64,000 nt of DNA from JAEDHM01 sp964368645 (GCA_964368645.1 CAYJBY010000011.1:42402-106401), one strand, 5' to 3'; positions 34,915 to 45,188 are shown, counted from the stretch's first letter. A program made the numbers and translations. The notes: generated by a model from the letters alone, not told the origin.

Positions 34915-36078
34915 ATGGAAAAAGTAATTTTAATCAGATACGGTGAGATTTATCTTAAGGGCAGAAACAAAGTATTCTTTGAGAAGATGCAGTCCGATAA
35001 TATAAAACGTGCCTTAAAGGGGATAAAATGCACTCTCGTTAAGGTTCACAGCAGACTTTTCCTTGAGGGCTTCGAGGAAGAATATACCGATATGCTGATC
35101 GGCAAACTCCGTAACGTATTCGGCTTGCACTCGGTAAGCCCTGCCTATAAGGTGGATACCGATTACGAGCTTATCGGCAAGCTTTGTCAAGAGGCGGCGC
35201 CTAACAGCGGCAGTTTTAGAATCACTGTCAACAGAGCGGACAAAACCCTTGCGGAAAGCTCCTTGCAAATCGCGGCTATGCTGGGCGGTGCGGTTTTAGA
35301 CGCAAAGCCTAACCTTAGAGTTGACCTATTCAACGCGGATAAGGAAATCTTTGTCGATATAAGAGAAAACAAAACCTCTTACGTCTTCTTAGATAAGATT
35401 ATGTGCCGCGGAGGTATGCCTGTCGGCAGTTCGGGCAGTGGTCTGGCTCTTCTGTCAGGCGGAATCGACAGCCCCGTCGCAGTTTATCAAATGGCAAAGC
35501 GCGGTTTGAGGATTTGCGGACTGCATTTTCACAGCTTCCCGTACACCAGCCTTAAGGCTAAGGAGAAGGTGGTCGATTTAGCTCAAAAACTTACCGATTA
35601 TTGCGGACATATCAGGCTTTTCGTGGTTCCGTTCACCGAGATACAGCAGGAGATTCACAGACTTTGCCCCGCTGAATTTATGATTACGATTATGCGCCGT
35701 ATTATGATGCGTATTGCGGAGCGTATGGCTCTTAAAAACGGTTGTGGCAGTATAATCAGCGGTGAAAGTTTGGCTCAGGTGGCTTCGCAAACCCAAGAGA
35801 GCATTCTCGTCACGAATAAGGTTATCGAGTTGCTTCCCGTTTTCCGTCCGCTTATCGGTATGGATAAAGAGGATATTATTACCATAGCCCGTGACATCGG
35901 AACCTTTGATACAAGTATTCTGCCTTACGAGGATTGCTGTACCGTATTTCTTCCGAAAAACCCCGTTATCAAGCCGAAGCTTGCAGTTATCGAGGAAGCC
36001 GAATCAGCCCTTGACCTTGAAAAACTGATTGAGGACGCTATTGCCAATATCGAGATTATCGACGTCAATCCTAGGTAA
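34915..36078 (+). CDS. thiI: tRNA 4-thiouridine synthase ThiI, rhodanese-less form
   Basis: The 387-residue protein has an N-terminal ferredoxin-like plus THUMP domain and a PP-loop ATPase domain (LSGGIDSPVAVYQM) that adenylates U8 of tRNA. The conserved cysteine region YEDCCTVFLPKNP is present, but the C-terminal rhodanese domain of the E. coli enzyme is missing, as usual in Firmicutes. It begins one base after the cysteine desulfurase gene. Its last eight bases overlap the end of the convergent penicillin-binding protein gene. Confidence 0.95.
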   Translation: MEKVILIRYGEIYLKGRNKVFFEKMQSDNIKRALKGIKCTLVKVHSRLFLEGFEEEYTDMLIGKLRNVFGLHSVSPAYKVDTDYELIGKLCQEAAPNSGSFRITVNRADKTLAESSLQIAAMLGGAVLDAKPNLRVDLFNADKEIFVDIRENKTSYVFLDKIMCRGGMPVGSSGSGLALLSGGIDSPVAVYQMAKRGLRICGLHFHSFPYTSLKAKEKVVDLAQKLTDYCGHIRLFVVPFTEIQQEIHRLCPAEFMITIMRRIMMRIAERMALKNGCGSIISGESLAQVASQTQESILVTNKVIELLPVFRPLIGMDKEDIITIARDIGTFDTSILPYEDCCTVFLPKNPVIKPKLAVIEEAESALDLEKLIEDAIANIEIIDVNPR

Positions 36079-38284
36079 CCCACGGTATCATAAATATTCC
36101 GTTGGTTTGTGCGGATAATCCGTATCTTCTTTCGCCGTTTACGATTGCGTAGGGAGTAACCTGATATCTTACGATACCGTAACCGCCTACGTCCGTAATT
36201 TCCGTTAAACCTTTAGCCTCGGTCAAGTCATTGACCAATTCCCTTGAACTGTTGACTACACGGTATATCTCATAGCCGTAACAATCCTCCGCTTCAAAGG
36301 AGATAGTTACGCCTGTATTGATTCGCTTTAGCGTTACTTCGCCCACGCGAGGCAATTCAAATCTGGTCGAAGCAGGCAGTTTTGCCGCTTTTCCGCATAA
36401 GATGGACGCGCGATAAGCGTCAGGCGTATATTCTCCTGCAAGGGTGAGTATATGCTCGTTTTCCAAGGAATAGGTGTCTATGTTTACCTCGCTCACCGTA
36501 TTCGGTTGGGGGATAGCCAACGCTGATTTCTTTGTGTTACTCAAATATTGCTTTGCGATTAAGGTAGGGTAACTTCCTCCCGTAACGCCGTTATCAGGCA
36601 TTTGTTCCTCGGTCATTGATAGATTTCCCAACCACATTACAAAGGTTTCACTTGAAGTGTAGCCTGCGCACCAAGCGTCGGAATTACCGCCTTTTGCGGC
36701 GACCGTTCCTGTTTTCGCATACACAGGGAAAGACAATGCGGATAGCTTCCTAGCGGTTCCGTCAGTAACTGCATCTCTTAACATTGAGGATAAGAGATAT
36801 GCGGTGTCGGAGCCTGTAACCGTTTGCTCCTCAACATTGCGATTGAAAATCACGTTACCGTTTTTATCGGTTATTTTAACCACGAAATACGGTCTGGCGT
36901 AATTACCTTGATTAGCAAAAGTCGCGTAGGCTCCGCTTAATTCACGCATTGTTGCTCCCGATATTCCGCCTAATGCGAGTGCGAGGTTTTTGTCTGTATC
37001 GACCAGCCTTAAACCAAGTCTTTGAGTGTAGTCAAACGAGTAATCCAAGCCCACGTATTCCAAAAATTTTACCGCAGGAATATTGTAAGAGTGAGCTAAG
37101 GATCGTCGTGCATCCGTCCAACCTGCAAAGGTGCCGCCGTAATTAGAGGGGGAGTATTCACCGAATGAGGTTTCCTCGTCAAGTATCGGTGTTTCAGGCA
37201 GAAGGACACCCTTTTCCAAGCCTGCCGCATAGACAGCGATGGGCTTGATTACCGAACCCGGCTGTCTGCGCACATTATCGGTATAAATGACAGAATTGCT
37301 GAAATATGCGGTAATTTTTCGCGTCTTATTGTCAGTTATCATTCCCATTCGATCAGGTGTTGACGAATAAGAATTAAGAGGCAGAAGATCCTCGTTCGAC
37401 ATTGACGAATAGAGATTTTCCTGTGCGGCTCTGTCGCACGCGGTAGTTATAACGTAGCCGTTTTTTCGCAACTCTCTTTCGCTTAATCCTGTCAGCTCCG
37501 AGGCTTCCTTAATTGCGTTCGCAACGTAAGACGTATAGATGTTTTTGTCCGCAATATCCGATAGAATTAAATCCTTGTCAACTGCGTTTGCGTATTCCTG
37601 TTCGTCAATATAATTTTGTTCGCGCATAAGCCGCAAAACGCTGTTCCGTCTTTCTCTGTTCTGTTGCGGATTAAGGAGAGGAGAGTAGGTTGCTGGATTG
37701 ACAACAACCGCTGCCAAGCTTGCGCTTTCCACAAGACTTAATTCGGAAACACTTTTGTTGAAAAAGACATTGGCGGCTTGCTTAACTCCGTAAATCCCGT
37801 TGCCGAAATATATTACGTTAAGATACATCGTAAGGATTTGTTCCTTGGAGTACTCCTTTTCTAATTCCAACGTGAGCTTTGACTCCTGAAGTTTACGCGT
37901 AATCGTTTTTTCGTTGGTCAAATGCGTGTTTTTTATAAGCTGAGAGGATATGGTCGAAGCGCCTTGTGCAAAGGACATAGTTTTAATATCCTGTATCAAC
38001 GCACCCCCCAATCTTAAAAAATCGATTCCGTTATGCTCATAGAAGCGTTTATCCTCTACCGCTATAAAAGAGTTTTTCAAATCTTCAGGAAAATCCGTGT
38101 ATTCTGATTTTCCGACAGTATTTCCGATAACTCTGTTATCCTCGGCGAAAACCGTCAGCTCGTTATCTGCGGTCAGCTTGTCACTGCTTAAACTAACCGC
38201 GGTAAAGGTCACTGTTAGGTATATTACCAACGCCGCGGCAATACATATAGCGGCAGCGGAGAGTATTGCGATAGCTTTTTTCAT
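36071..38284 (-). CDS. Bifunctional class A penicillin-binding protein (PBP1A-type)
   Basis: The 737-residue protein polymerises and cross-links peptidoglycan. It has a signal-anchor helix (about residues 3-25), a GT51 glycosyltransferase domain (catalytic Glu in AVEDKRFYEHNGID, then GASTISSQLIKNTHL) and a transpeptidase domain with active-site serine in RQPGSVIKPIAVYA, the SYN motif in LAHSYNIPA and the KTG motif in YAKTGTVA. A C-terminal fibronectin-like region of about 110 residues follows. I use ATG 38284; a TTG 36 bases upstream has no ribosome binding site, and neither does this ATG. Confidence 0.94.
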   Translation of the reverse strand: MKKAIAILSAAAICIAAALVIYLTVTFTAVSLSSDKLTADNELTVFAEDNRVIGNTVGKSEYTDFPEDLKNSFIAVEDKRFYEHNGIDFLRLGGALIQDIKTMSFAQGASTISSQLIKNTHLTNEKTITRKLQESKLTLELEKEYSKEQILTMYLNVIYFGNGIYGVKQAANVFFNKSVSELSLVESASLAAVVVNPATYSPLLNPQQNRERRNSVLRLMREQNYIDEQEYANAVDKDLILSDIADKNIYTSYVANAIKEASELTGLSERELRKNGYVITTACDRAAQENLYSSMSNEDLLPLNSYSSTPDRMGMITDNKTRKITAYFSNSVIYTDNVRRQPGSVIKPIAVYAAGLEKGVLLPETPILDEETSFGEYSPSNYGGTFAGWTDARRSLAHSYNIPAVKFLEYVGLDYSFDYTQRLGLRLVDTDKNLALALGGISGATMRELSGAYATFANQGNYARPYFVVKITDKNGNVIFNRNVEEQTVTGSDTAYLLSSMLRDAVTDGTARKLSALSFPVYAKTGTVAAKGGNSDAWCAGYTSSETFVMWLGNLSMTEEQMPDNGVTGGSYPTLIAKQYLSNTKKSALAIPQPNTVSEVNIDTYSLENEHILTLAGEYTPDAYRASILCGKAAKLPASTRFELPRVGEVTLKRINTGVTISFEAEDCYGYEIYRVVNSSRELVNDLTEAKGLTEITDVGGYGIVRYQVTPYAIVNGERRYGLSAQTNGIFMIPWVT

Positions 38285-38290
38285 ACCCGT

Positions 38291-38320
38291 AGTATGAGTA
38301 AATTGCACAAGACTATACAA
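38291..38320 (-). promoter_or_regulatory. Possible promoter of the PBP gene, close to the start codon
   Basis: On the minus strand CATACT (38291-38296) ends six bases before the ATG, with TTGTAT 18 bases further upstream (38315-38320). Matches are only moderate. If used, transcription would start at or next to the start codon. Confidence 0.35.
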
Positions 38321-38335
38321 TTTTACGGTAATTGC

Positions 38336-38364
38336 TTGAATATGTTATCATAAAATGATAAAAT
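38336..38364 (+). promoter_or_regulatory. Promoter of the miaB-mutS-mutL-miaA operon
   Basis: TTGAAT (38336-38341) and TAAAAT (38359-38364) are 17 bases apart. Transcription would begin near 38371, around the AGGAG box (38369-38373), so the leader before miaB is very short or the box is partly lost; an earlier start is possible. Confidence 0.5.
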
Positions 38365-38382
38365 ATGACAGGAGAAATATTT

Positions 38383-39702
38383 ATGCTAAAATACAAGATT
38401 AATACCTACGGTTGCCAAATGAACGTACACGAGTCCGAAAAACTTGCCGGAATACTATCCGAGCTGGGTTATTCCGCAACGGATAACGATGAGGACGCCA
38501 ATATTATCCTTTTTAACACCTGTTGTATTCGCGATACCGCCGAAAGGCGTATTCTAGGTAATATCGGTGCGCTTAAATCCCTGAAGAAGGAGAAAAAACA
38601 GGAACTCTTGATCGCCGTTGTTGGCTGTATGACACAGCAGAACGGCGCGGCGGAAGCACTGCGCAGAAAATTCCCCTTTGTGGATATAGTTTTGGGAGCC
38701 AATAATCTTGAGGAACTGAAAACCGCCGTCACCGAGCTTAAGAAAAGCTACGTCAGCGTACCTACGGACACGAAACCCGCTGTTATAGAGGGAACTCCCG
38801 TTTTGCGTACCAGTTACCCTAACGCTTGGATTAATATAATGTACGGTTGCAATAATTTTTGCACCTATTGCATCGTTCCCTACGTCAGAGGAAGGGAACG
38901 CTCCCGTTCGCGCACGGCTGTAATCGACGACGTGAAAAGAGTGCTGGACGAAGGCTATAAGGAGATTACTTTATTAGGTCAAAACGTGGATTCTTACGGC
39001 AGTGATTTTACTAACGGCGATAATTTTCTGTCACTTTTAACAGACGTATCCAAGTTAGACGGCAAATTTCGTTTGCGCTTTATGACCTCTCATCCCAAGG
39101 ATTTTAATTCGCAGGTGATAGACGTTATCGCGTCTTCTCACAACATTTGCAACAATATCCATTTGCCTGTTCAGTCGGGCAGTTCGGAAGTCCTTAAGGC
39201 AATGAACCGCCGTTATACGCGTGAGAAGTATTTGGATATTATCGATTATATCCGCGGCAAAATTCCCGATTGCGGCATTACGACCGACATTATGATAGGC
39301 TTCCCCACCGAAACCGAAAAAGACTTTTTGGAAACGGTAAGCCTTGTGGAAAGAGTACGTTTTTCCAACGCCTTTACCTTTGTTTATTCTCCGCGAAAGG
39401 GTACGCCTGCGGCGGCTATGCCACAGCTTCCCCCTGAGGTGAAAAAGGAAAGAATCAAGTATCTCGTTGATTTACAAAACCGCATTTCTAAGGAAATCAG
39501 CGACGAATACACGGGCAAAACACTGGAAGTTCTTATCGAGGACGTTAATCCGAAATATGACGGAACGGTTTGCGGTAGGACGGAATCCGGACGTTTGGTT
39601 ACAGCTAAGGGCGATTCTGCTTTAATCGGCAGTTTCCAAGACGTCGCTATAACCAAGAACCGCTCGGCGTCGCTGTTTGGCGAGATAAGAGGTGAGAAAT
39701 GA
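38383..39702 (+). CDS. miaB: tRNA-2-methylthio-N6-dimethylallyladenosine synthase
   Basis: The 439-residue radical SAM methylthiotransferase modifies A37 of tRNAs already isopentenylated by MiaA, whose gene is in the same operon. It has the N-terminal UPF0004 domain with its cysteines (YGCQMN, NTCCIRD, VGCMTQ), the radical SAM motif GCNNFCTYCIVPYVRG, and a C-terminal TRAM domain (TGKTLEVLIED). I use ATG 38383, nine bases after AGGAG, instead of ATG 38365. It overlaps mutS by four bases. Confidence 0.95.
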   Translation: MLKYKINTYGCQMNVHESEKLAGILSELGYSATDNDEDANIILFNTCCIRDTAERRILGNIGALKSLKKEKKQELLIAVVGCMTQQNGAAEALRRKFPFVDIVLGANNLEELKTAVTELKKSYVSVPTDTKPAVIEGTPVLRTSYPNAWINIMYGCNNFCTYCIVPYVRGRERSRSRTAVIDDVKRVLDEGYKEITLLGQNVDSYGSDFTNGDNFLSLLTDVSKLDGKFRLRFMTSHPKDFNSQVIDVIASSHNICNNIHLPVQSGSSEVLKAMNRRYTREKYLDIIDYIRGKIPDCGITTDIMIGFPTETEKDFLETVSLVERVRFSNAFTFVYSPRKGTPAAAMPQLPPEVKKERIKYLVDLQNRISKEISDEYTGKTLEVLIEDVNPKYDGTVCGRTESGRLVTAKGDSALIGSFQDVAITKNRSASLFGEIRGEK

Positions 39703-42338
39703 TAATTGACCGTTCAAAGCTATCTCCTATGATGAAGCACTACTTCGAGATAAAAGAGCAGTACCCCGGCGTGATTATAATGTACCGTCTGGGTGACTTT
39801 TACGAGATGTTTTTCGACGATGCGGAGTTGGTTTCAAGGGAACTGGAAATTACTCTGACAGGGAGAGATTGCGGACTTGAAAGTCGCGCCCCTATGTGCG
39901 GCGTGCCTTATCACGCGGTTGATACCTACTTAAGCCGCTTAATCAACAAGGGCTACAAGGTTGCGATTTGCGAACAGCTTACCAATCCCGGCGAGGGCAA
40001 GGGTATGTTAGAACGTGACGTGATTCGCGTTATCACCCCCGGTACGGTAATCGAGGACACTCTTTTAGACGAGAAAAAAGATAACTATTTAGCATCCGCA
40101 TTTATTGCAAGCGAAGCGTGCGGTTTCGCTTGGACGGATATGTCAACAGGTGAGTTTAATCTGGTGCAATTCGAGGGCGAGGACGCGAGAAAATCTCTGG
40201 AAACCTTGCTTAACACTATTCGCCCTGCGGAAATTATTTCCAATTCCACCGATCTCGGCGGCATCATTACAGATGAATTAGTATCTGTTTTGCCTAAGGT
40301 GAACAGGTATTACGACTGGGCGTTCGGATACGACACCGCTCTTAAAAAATTGCTTTCGCAGTTAGGCGTAAGCTCCTTAGACTGCTATGAATGTGCGGAT
40401 AAGGGATATGCTATTGCCGCGGCAGGCGCATTGGTTGAGTATCTCGGCGACACGCAGAAAAGACCTCTTTGCCATATAGATAAGATTACCTATTATCAAT
40501 CCACCGACTATATGACTTTGGATTACAACGCAAGGCGTAATCTTGAACTGACGGAAACCATACGCGACAGGCGCAAGGTCGGTTCTCTGCTTTGGCTTTT
40601 GGACAAAACGGTAACCAATATGGGAGCGCGTAATCTGCGCCGCTGGATTGAGCGTCCTCTGATTAACGCGGAGGAGATTAATTTAAGACTGGACGCTGTG
40701 GGAGAGCTGACGAAAAGCGTACGGTTGCGTAACGCCTTAGCCAAAAATTTGGCTCAAATGTGCGACCTAGAGCGACTTAGCGGAAAGGTTGCTTACGGTA
40801 GCGTAAACCCTCGCGGAATGGCGGCGATAGGGGAGTCGCTTCAACATTTGCCTTTGATAAAGAAGGCTCTTGCGGAAGCAAAATCACCTCTTTTGCAACG
40901 CTTATCGGGAGAGATAGACGAACTTCCCGAGATTAGCTCGCTTTTGATTAGGGCAATCTGCGACGAGCCGCCACTGTTGGTCCGTGACGGCGGTTTTATC
41001 CGCGACGGATTTAATTCTATCCTTGACGATTACCGCAGTGCAAGCCGTGACGGTATGTCTTGGCTAGCCAAGCTGGAAGCGGAGGAAAAGGAAGCTACAG
41101 GCATCAAGACCTTAAAGGTCGGTTATAACAAGGTTTTCGGCTATTACATCGAGGTTTCCAAGTCCTTTGTGGAGACCGTTCCCTACAGATATATCCGTAA
41201 GCAAACTCTTACCACAGGCGAAAGGTACATTACGCCCGAACTTAAGGAAATCGAGGACAAGCTATTAGGCGCAAACGAAAAGGGAATCGAATTAGAACAA
41301 TCCATTTTTGCGGAGCTGAAGGGAAAGCTGATGGAAGTGGTTCCCAATATGACCGCCACGGCTCGCGCCGTTGCCGCGCTGGATACGCTTTTATCCCTTG
41401 CCGAGGTCGCCTTAGAGGGCAAATACGTTAAGCCTATAATCAATAATTCGGTTAAAAAAATCAATATTGTCAACGGTAGGCACCCCGTTGTGGAAAAGCT
41501 TATCGGAAAGGGCGATTTTGTTGCCAACGATACGGTTCTCAATGATACGGACTGTAGGACCATGGTTATAACAGGTCCTAATATGGCAGGCAAAAGCACG
41601 TATATGCGGCAAGTCGCGCTGATTACCTTAATGGCGCACGTTGGTTCTTTTGTGCCTGCCGACAAGGCGGAAATCAGCATAACCGACCGTATTTTCACGC
41701 GAGTCGGAGCCAGCGACGATTTGACTTTAGCCCAAAGCACCTTTATGGTGGAGATGGTAGAGGTTGCTTCAATTCTCCATAACGCAACACGCAATAGCCT
41801 TTTGATATTAGACGAGATAGGCAGAGGAACCTCTACTTACGACGGACTCAGCATTGCTTGGGCTGTTATGGAATACGTGGGCGAAGTGGTTAAGGCTAAG
41901 ACGCTTTTTGCCACGCACTATCACGAACTGACGGAACTGGAGGGAAGACTTGACGGTGTGAAAAATTACCGCGTTTTAGTCAACGAAAGCGGTGAAAACA
42001 TTGTTTTCCTTCACAAAATCGCCAGAGGCGGTGCGAATAAGAGCTTCGGCGTTGAGGTTGCAAAACTGGCAGGCGTACCCCAAAAGGTAACTGCAAGAGC
42101 GAAACAAATCGCCGCTATTTTGGAGAATAGAGACGATAAGGATACCAACGCCATACTCGCCAATTCCCTAGCCGAGAAGAAAAAGGGAAGTCAGCTGTCG
42201 CTGTTTGACACCGCGGACAGCAATGCAAAGGAAATTGTCAAAATCCTAAAGGAAACAAAGGTGGATAATTGTACGCCCGTGCAGGCGATGCTGATTTTAT
42301 CCGACTTAATCGAGAGGGCAAAGAATGACAAAAATTAA
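39699..42338 (+). CDS. mutS: DNA mismatch repair protein MutS
   Basis: The 879-residue protein is full length. The mismatch-reading motif is near the N-terminus (LGDFYEMFFDDAE, containing the Phe-x-Glu), followed by connector, lever and clamp domains, Walker A (GPNMAGKSTYMRQ), Walker B (LLILDEIGRGTSTYDG) and a C-terminal segment with a clamp-binding-like QLSLFD. It finds mismatches and recruits MutL, encoded next with a 14-base overlap. Confidence 0.97.
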   Translation: MIIDRSKLSPMMKHYFEIKEQYPGVIIMYRLGDFYEMFFDDAELVSRELEITLTGRDCGLESRAPMCGVPYHAVDTYLSRLINKGYKVAICEQLTNPGEGKGMLERDVIRVITPGTVIEDTLLDEKKDNYLASAFIASEACGFAWTDMSTGEFNLVQFEGEDARKSLETLLNTIRPAEIISNSTDLGGIITDELVSVLPKVNRYYDWAFGYDTALKKLLSQLGVSSLDCYECADKGYAIAAAGALVEYLGDTQKRPLCHIDKITYYQSTDYMTLDYNARRNLELTETIRDRRKVGSLLWLLDKTVTNMGARNLRRWIERPLINAEEINLRLDAVGELTKSVRLRNALAKNLAQMCDLERLSGKVAYGSVNPRGMAAIGESLQHLPLIKKALAEAKSPLLQRLSGEIDELPEISSLLIRAICDEPPLLVRDGGFIRDGFNSILDDYRSASRDGMSWLAKLEAEEKEATGIKTLKVGYNKVFGYYIEVSKSFVETVPYRYIRKQTLTTGERYITPELKEIEDKLLGANEKGIELEQSIFAELKGKLMEVVPNMTATARAVAALDTLLSLAEVALEGKYVKPIINNSVKKINIVNGRHPVVEKLIGKGDFVANDTVLNDTDCRTMVITGPNMAGKSTYMRQVALITLMAHVGSFVPADKAEISITDRIFTRVGASDDLTLAQSTFMVEMVEVASILHNATRNSLLILDEIGRGTSTYDGLSIAWAVMEYVGEVVKAKTLFATHYHELTELEGRLDGVKNYRVLVNESGENIVFLHKIARGGANKSFGVEVAKLAGVPQKVTARAKQIAAILENRDDKDTNAILANSLAEKKKGSQLSLFDTADSNAKEIVKILKETKVDNCTPVQAMLILSDLIERAKNDKN

Positions 42339-44301
42339 CCGTCTTGAACCCAGCGTATATAACAAAATTTCCGCCGGTGAGGTGGTTGAACGTCCTGCTT
42401 CCGTTGTAAAGGAACTGGTCGAAAACTCTATTGACGCAGGCGCAACCGTTATTACCGTATCCATTTATGGCGGCGGTCTTCGGGAGATTAACGTAACGGA
42501 TAACGGCGAAGGAATGTCGGAAAGCGACCTTTCAGTGGCTTTTTTACCTCACGCAACCAGCAAAATCGCCACTGCGGACGATCTTTTCAACATATCGCAC
42601 CTAGGGTTTAGGGGTGAGGCGTTGCCAAGTATTGCCTCGGTTTCAAAAGTTACTGTCAAATCCAAAGTTCCCGACGGTTTGCTAGGCAATAAGCTGGAGA
42701 TTATAGCAGGTGAGATCGGCGAGCCGACTCAATGCGGTATGAATACAGGCACCTCGATAACGGTTAGCGACCTATTTTTTAACACTCCCGCAAGGCTGAA
42801 ATTTATGAAAAAGCCTAAAAGCGAAGAAACGGAAATAACCACTCTTATTACAAGGCTGATACTGTCAAATCCTAACGTGGCAATCAGCTACTATGCAGAG
42901 GGCGAGAAGGTTTTCGATTCACAGGGGAGCGGACTATATGACGCAATTTGCTCTGTTTATCCCTCCGATTTGGTAGACAATCTGGTGGAAATCAATCGCT
43001 CTAAAGGCGCATTTTCATTACAAGGCTACGTATCCAATAGCCTTTATTCTAAGGGCAACCGTAGTTACCAAACCTTTATTCTCAACGGAAGAATTATCAA
43101 CAACACTACGATTAACACCGCAATTCAAAACAGTTTTGCGGAGTATATGATGAAAAGAGCGTATCCTGTTGCCGTTTTGCTCATGACAATGCCCTCGGAA
43201 AACGTGGACGTCAACGTCCACCCGTCAAAAGCTGACGTAAGATTTTCCGACCAAAACGCTGTTTTCGGCTTTATATATAACGCCATTAAGGAAGCTATCG
43301 ACACAGATAATCGTAATAGGCTTAAGAGGGATTTTGCCCCGATCGACGGTAATGTACGTGGTTACTCATCACCAGTTGAGGAGGCTGTTGCGGCGGCTTT
43401 TGCCAAGGATAACAGTGATTTTGATGGGATAAGTTCCCGAGCAACCGCGGAAGCTACTTGCGCTGTTGGTACAGATAAAGCAGATAATTCCGATAGATGG
43501 AATGACGACTTAGGCTATAAGAACGACAAAGCTTCTCTAGCGGCAGTTGCTGAAGCGGCATTACCATTTACGGATTTGGCTGTGGGCGAAAGCGGCGGTC
43601 TAGAAGACGCCTTACGGGAAGCCAGAGCAAAAAAAGAAAGAGAAAATTCCGAATCGGAAATGCTTCCGTCATCGGACGGCGCAGACGTTGCAACCGATGC
43701 CGATTACAGGCAGGAGACAATAAAGGGTATTCCCGTTTATAAGATTATCGGTCAGGTTTTCGGAACTTACATAATAGTGGAAACCGAGGGTGAGGTCTTG
43801 ATTATCGACCAGCATGCCGCGGCGGAACGTATCATTTTCGATCGCCTTGTCAACGAATATAATAACGGCGCAATAGCTGTACAACCCTTACTTTTACCTT
43901 ACGTTTTTAAGGTGAATGCTGAAGAAGCGGAAGTATTAGAGGGGCGTTTACCCTATTTTACTCAGCTTGGATTCGAGGTTACGCCTTTCGGTAAGGGTTG
44001 TTATAAGTTTGACGCGGTTCCTGCCGATCTTGTCGATATGGACTTTGACGAATTTGTCCGCACTGTGGTGAACGAGGGAACGCAAAAGGGTAAACAACCC
44101 GATTATATCCGTGAAAAACTGGCCTACACCGCTTGCCACTGCGCTTTAAGAGGTAACAACTACCTAGGCGATGAAAGAGTCGAGCTGGTTGTAAGGGAGC
44201 TTTTCAGTAACGGACTTCCTCTTCAATGTCCGCACGGAAGACCTACGTATGCCAAGCTATCCAAAACGGATTTGGAAAAAATGTTTAAGCGTATAGTATG
44301 A
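42325..44301 (+). CDS. mutL: DNA mismatch repair protein MutL
   Basis: The 658-residue protein has the GHKL ATPase domain (VKELVENSIDAGAT, DNGEGM, GFRGEALPSIASV), a long acidic linker (about residues 340-470) and the dimerisation and endonuclease domain. The nuclease motif reads DQHAAAERIIFD, so the final acidic residue of the usual DQHA(x2)E(x4)E pattern is Asp instead of Glu; other metal-site elements (CHCALRG, CPHGRP) are present. It overlaps miaA by four bases. Confidence 0.96.
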   Translation: MTKINRLEPSVYNKISAGEVVERPASVVKELVENSIDAGATVITVSIYGGGLREINVTDNGEGMSESDLSVAFLPHATSKIATADDLFNISHLGFRGEALPSIASVSKVTVKSKVPDGLLGNKLEIIAGEIGEPTQCGMNTGTSITVSDLFFNTPARLKFMKKPKSEETEITTLITRLILSNPNVAISYYAEGEKVFDSQGSGLYDAICSVYPSDLVDNLVEINRSKGAFSLQGYVSNSLYSKGNRSYQTFILNGRIINNTTINTAIQNSFAEYMMKRAYPVAVLLMTMPSENVDVNVHPSKADVRFSDQNAVFGFIYNAIKEAIDTDNRNRLKRDFAPIDGNVRGYSSPVEEAVAAAFAKDNSDFDGISSRATAEATCAVGTDKADNSDRWNDDLGYKNDKASLAAVAEAALPFTDLAVGESGGLEDALREARAKKERENSESEMLPSSDGADVATDADYRQETIKGIPVYKIIGQVFGTYIIVETEGEVLIIDQHAAAERIIFDRLVNEYNNGAIAVQPLLLPYVFKVNAEEAEVLEGRLPYFTQLGFEVTPFGKGCYKFDAVPADLVDMDFDEFVRTVVNEGTQKGKQPDYIREKLAYTACHCALRGNNYLGDERVELVVRELFSNGLPLQCPHGRPTYAKLSKTDLEKMFKRIV

Positions 44302-45188
44302 AAAGACTTCTTATTATTACAGGACCGACGGGTAGCGGTAAGACCGCTCTGTCGCTGAAATGTGCGGAGTTTTACGACGGAGAAATCATCTCTGCCGATT
44401 CTATGCAGGTCTATAAATATATGGATATAGGAACTGCTAAGATAACCAAAGAGGAGATGAGAGGTATCCCTCATCACTTAATCGACGTTGCTTCTCCGCT
44501 TGACAATTTCAACACCTATGATTACAGACAGCTTGCGCTTGCGGCGGTAGAGGATATACAAAACCGCGGCAAAACTCCTATTATCGTTGGTGGTACAGGA
44601 CTTTACGTTGACAGTATTTTATACGAAATGTCGTTCCTTTCACGCGATGAGGAGCTACGGCGCAGTTTAACCGCCGAGGCAGAGGAGTACGGCGCGGAAT
44701 TTATGCACGAAAAGCTCAAAGAGCTTAACCCTGCGGCATACGAAAAACTGCACCCTAACGATTTAAGACGCGTGATACGCGCACTTGAAATCGCGTTAAG
44801 CGGAGGGCACGAGGCGGATAATCTTCAAGAAGAGGTTTTCCCGTACTTTATGCTGACGTTAAACGGTGACAGACAAAAATTATACGAAAGAATCGAACAC
44901 AGAGTTGACGTAATGCTTGAGTCGGGATTGGAAGAGGAAGTTAAGAGAATACTCGCAATGGGAGTTACTCGCGACAGAACCTGTATGCAAGCGATTGCCT
45001 ACAAGGAAATGGCGGCTTATTTTGACGGCGAATACGATATGGAAAGGTGTATTGAACTTATTAAACAGCGTTCTAGAAACTACGCAAAACGACAGCTTAA
45101 CTGGTTTAGAAAATATCGTTCTATAACAGGCGATTTTGAAAAATCCGAGGATTTGTTTGAAATCGTAAAAGAAAATTACGGAGAATAA
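44298..45188 (+). CDS. miaA: tRNA dimethylallyltransferase
   Basis: The 296-residue enzyme adds an isopentenyl group to A37 of tRNAs reading UNN codons; MiaB then adds the methylthio group. The P-loop is GPTGSGKTAL at the N-terminus, followed by SADSMQVYKYMDIGTAK, IIVGGTGLYVDSI and RNYAKRQLNWFRK. Position after mutL is widespread in Firmicutes, where hfq often follows; here a PLP enzyme gene follows after one base. Confidence 0.96.
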   Translation: MKRLLIITGPTGSGKTALSLKCAEFYDGEIISADSMQVYKYMDIGTAKITKEEMRGIPHHLIDVASPLDNFNTYDYRQLALAAVEDIQNRGKTPIIVGGTGLYVDSILYEMSFLSRDEELRRSLTAEAEEYGAEFMHEKLKELNPAAYEKLHPNDLRRVIRALEIALSGGHEADNLQEEVFPYFMLTLNGDRQKLYERIEHRVDVMLESGLEEEVKRILAMGVTRDRTCMQAIAYKEMAAYFDGEYDMERCIELIKQRSRNYAKRQLNWFRKYRSITGDFEKSEDLFEIVKENYGE

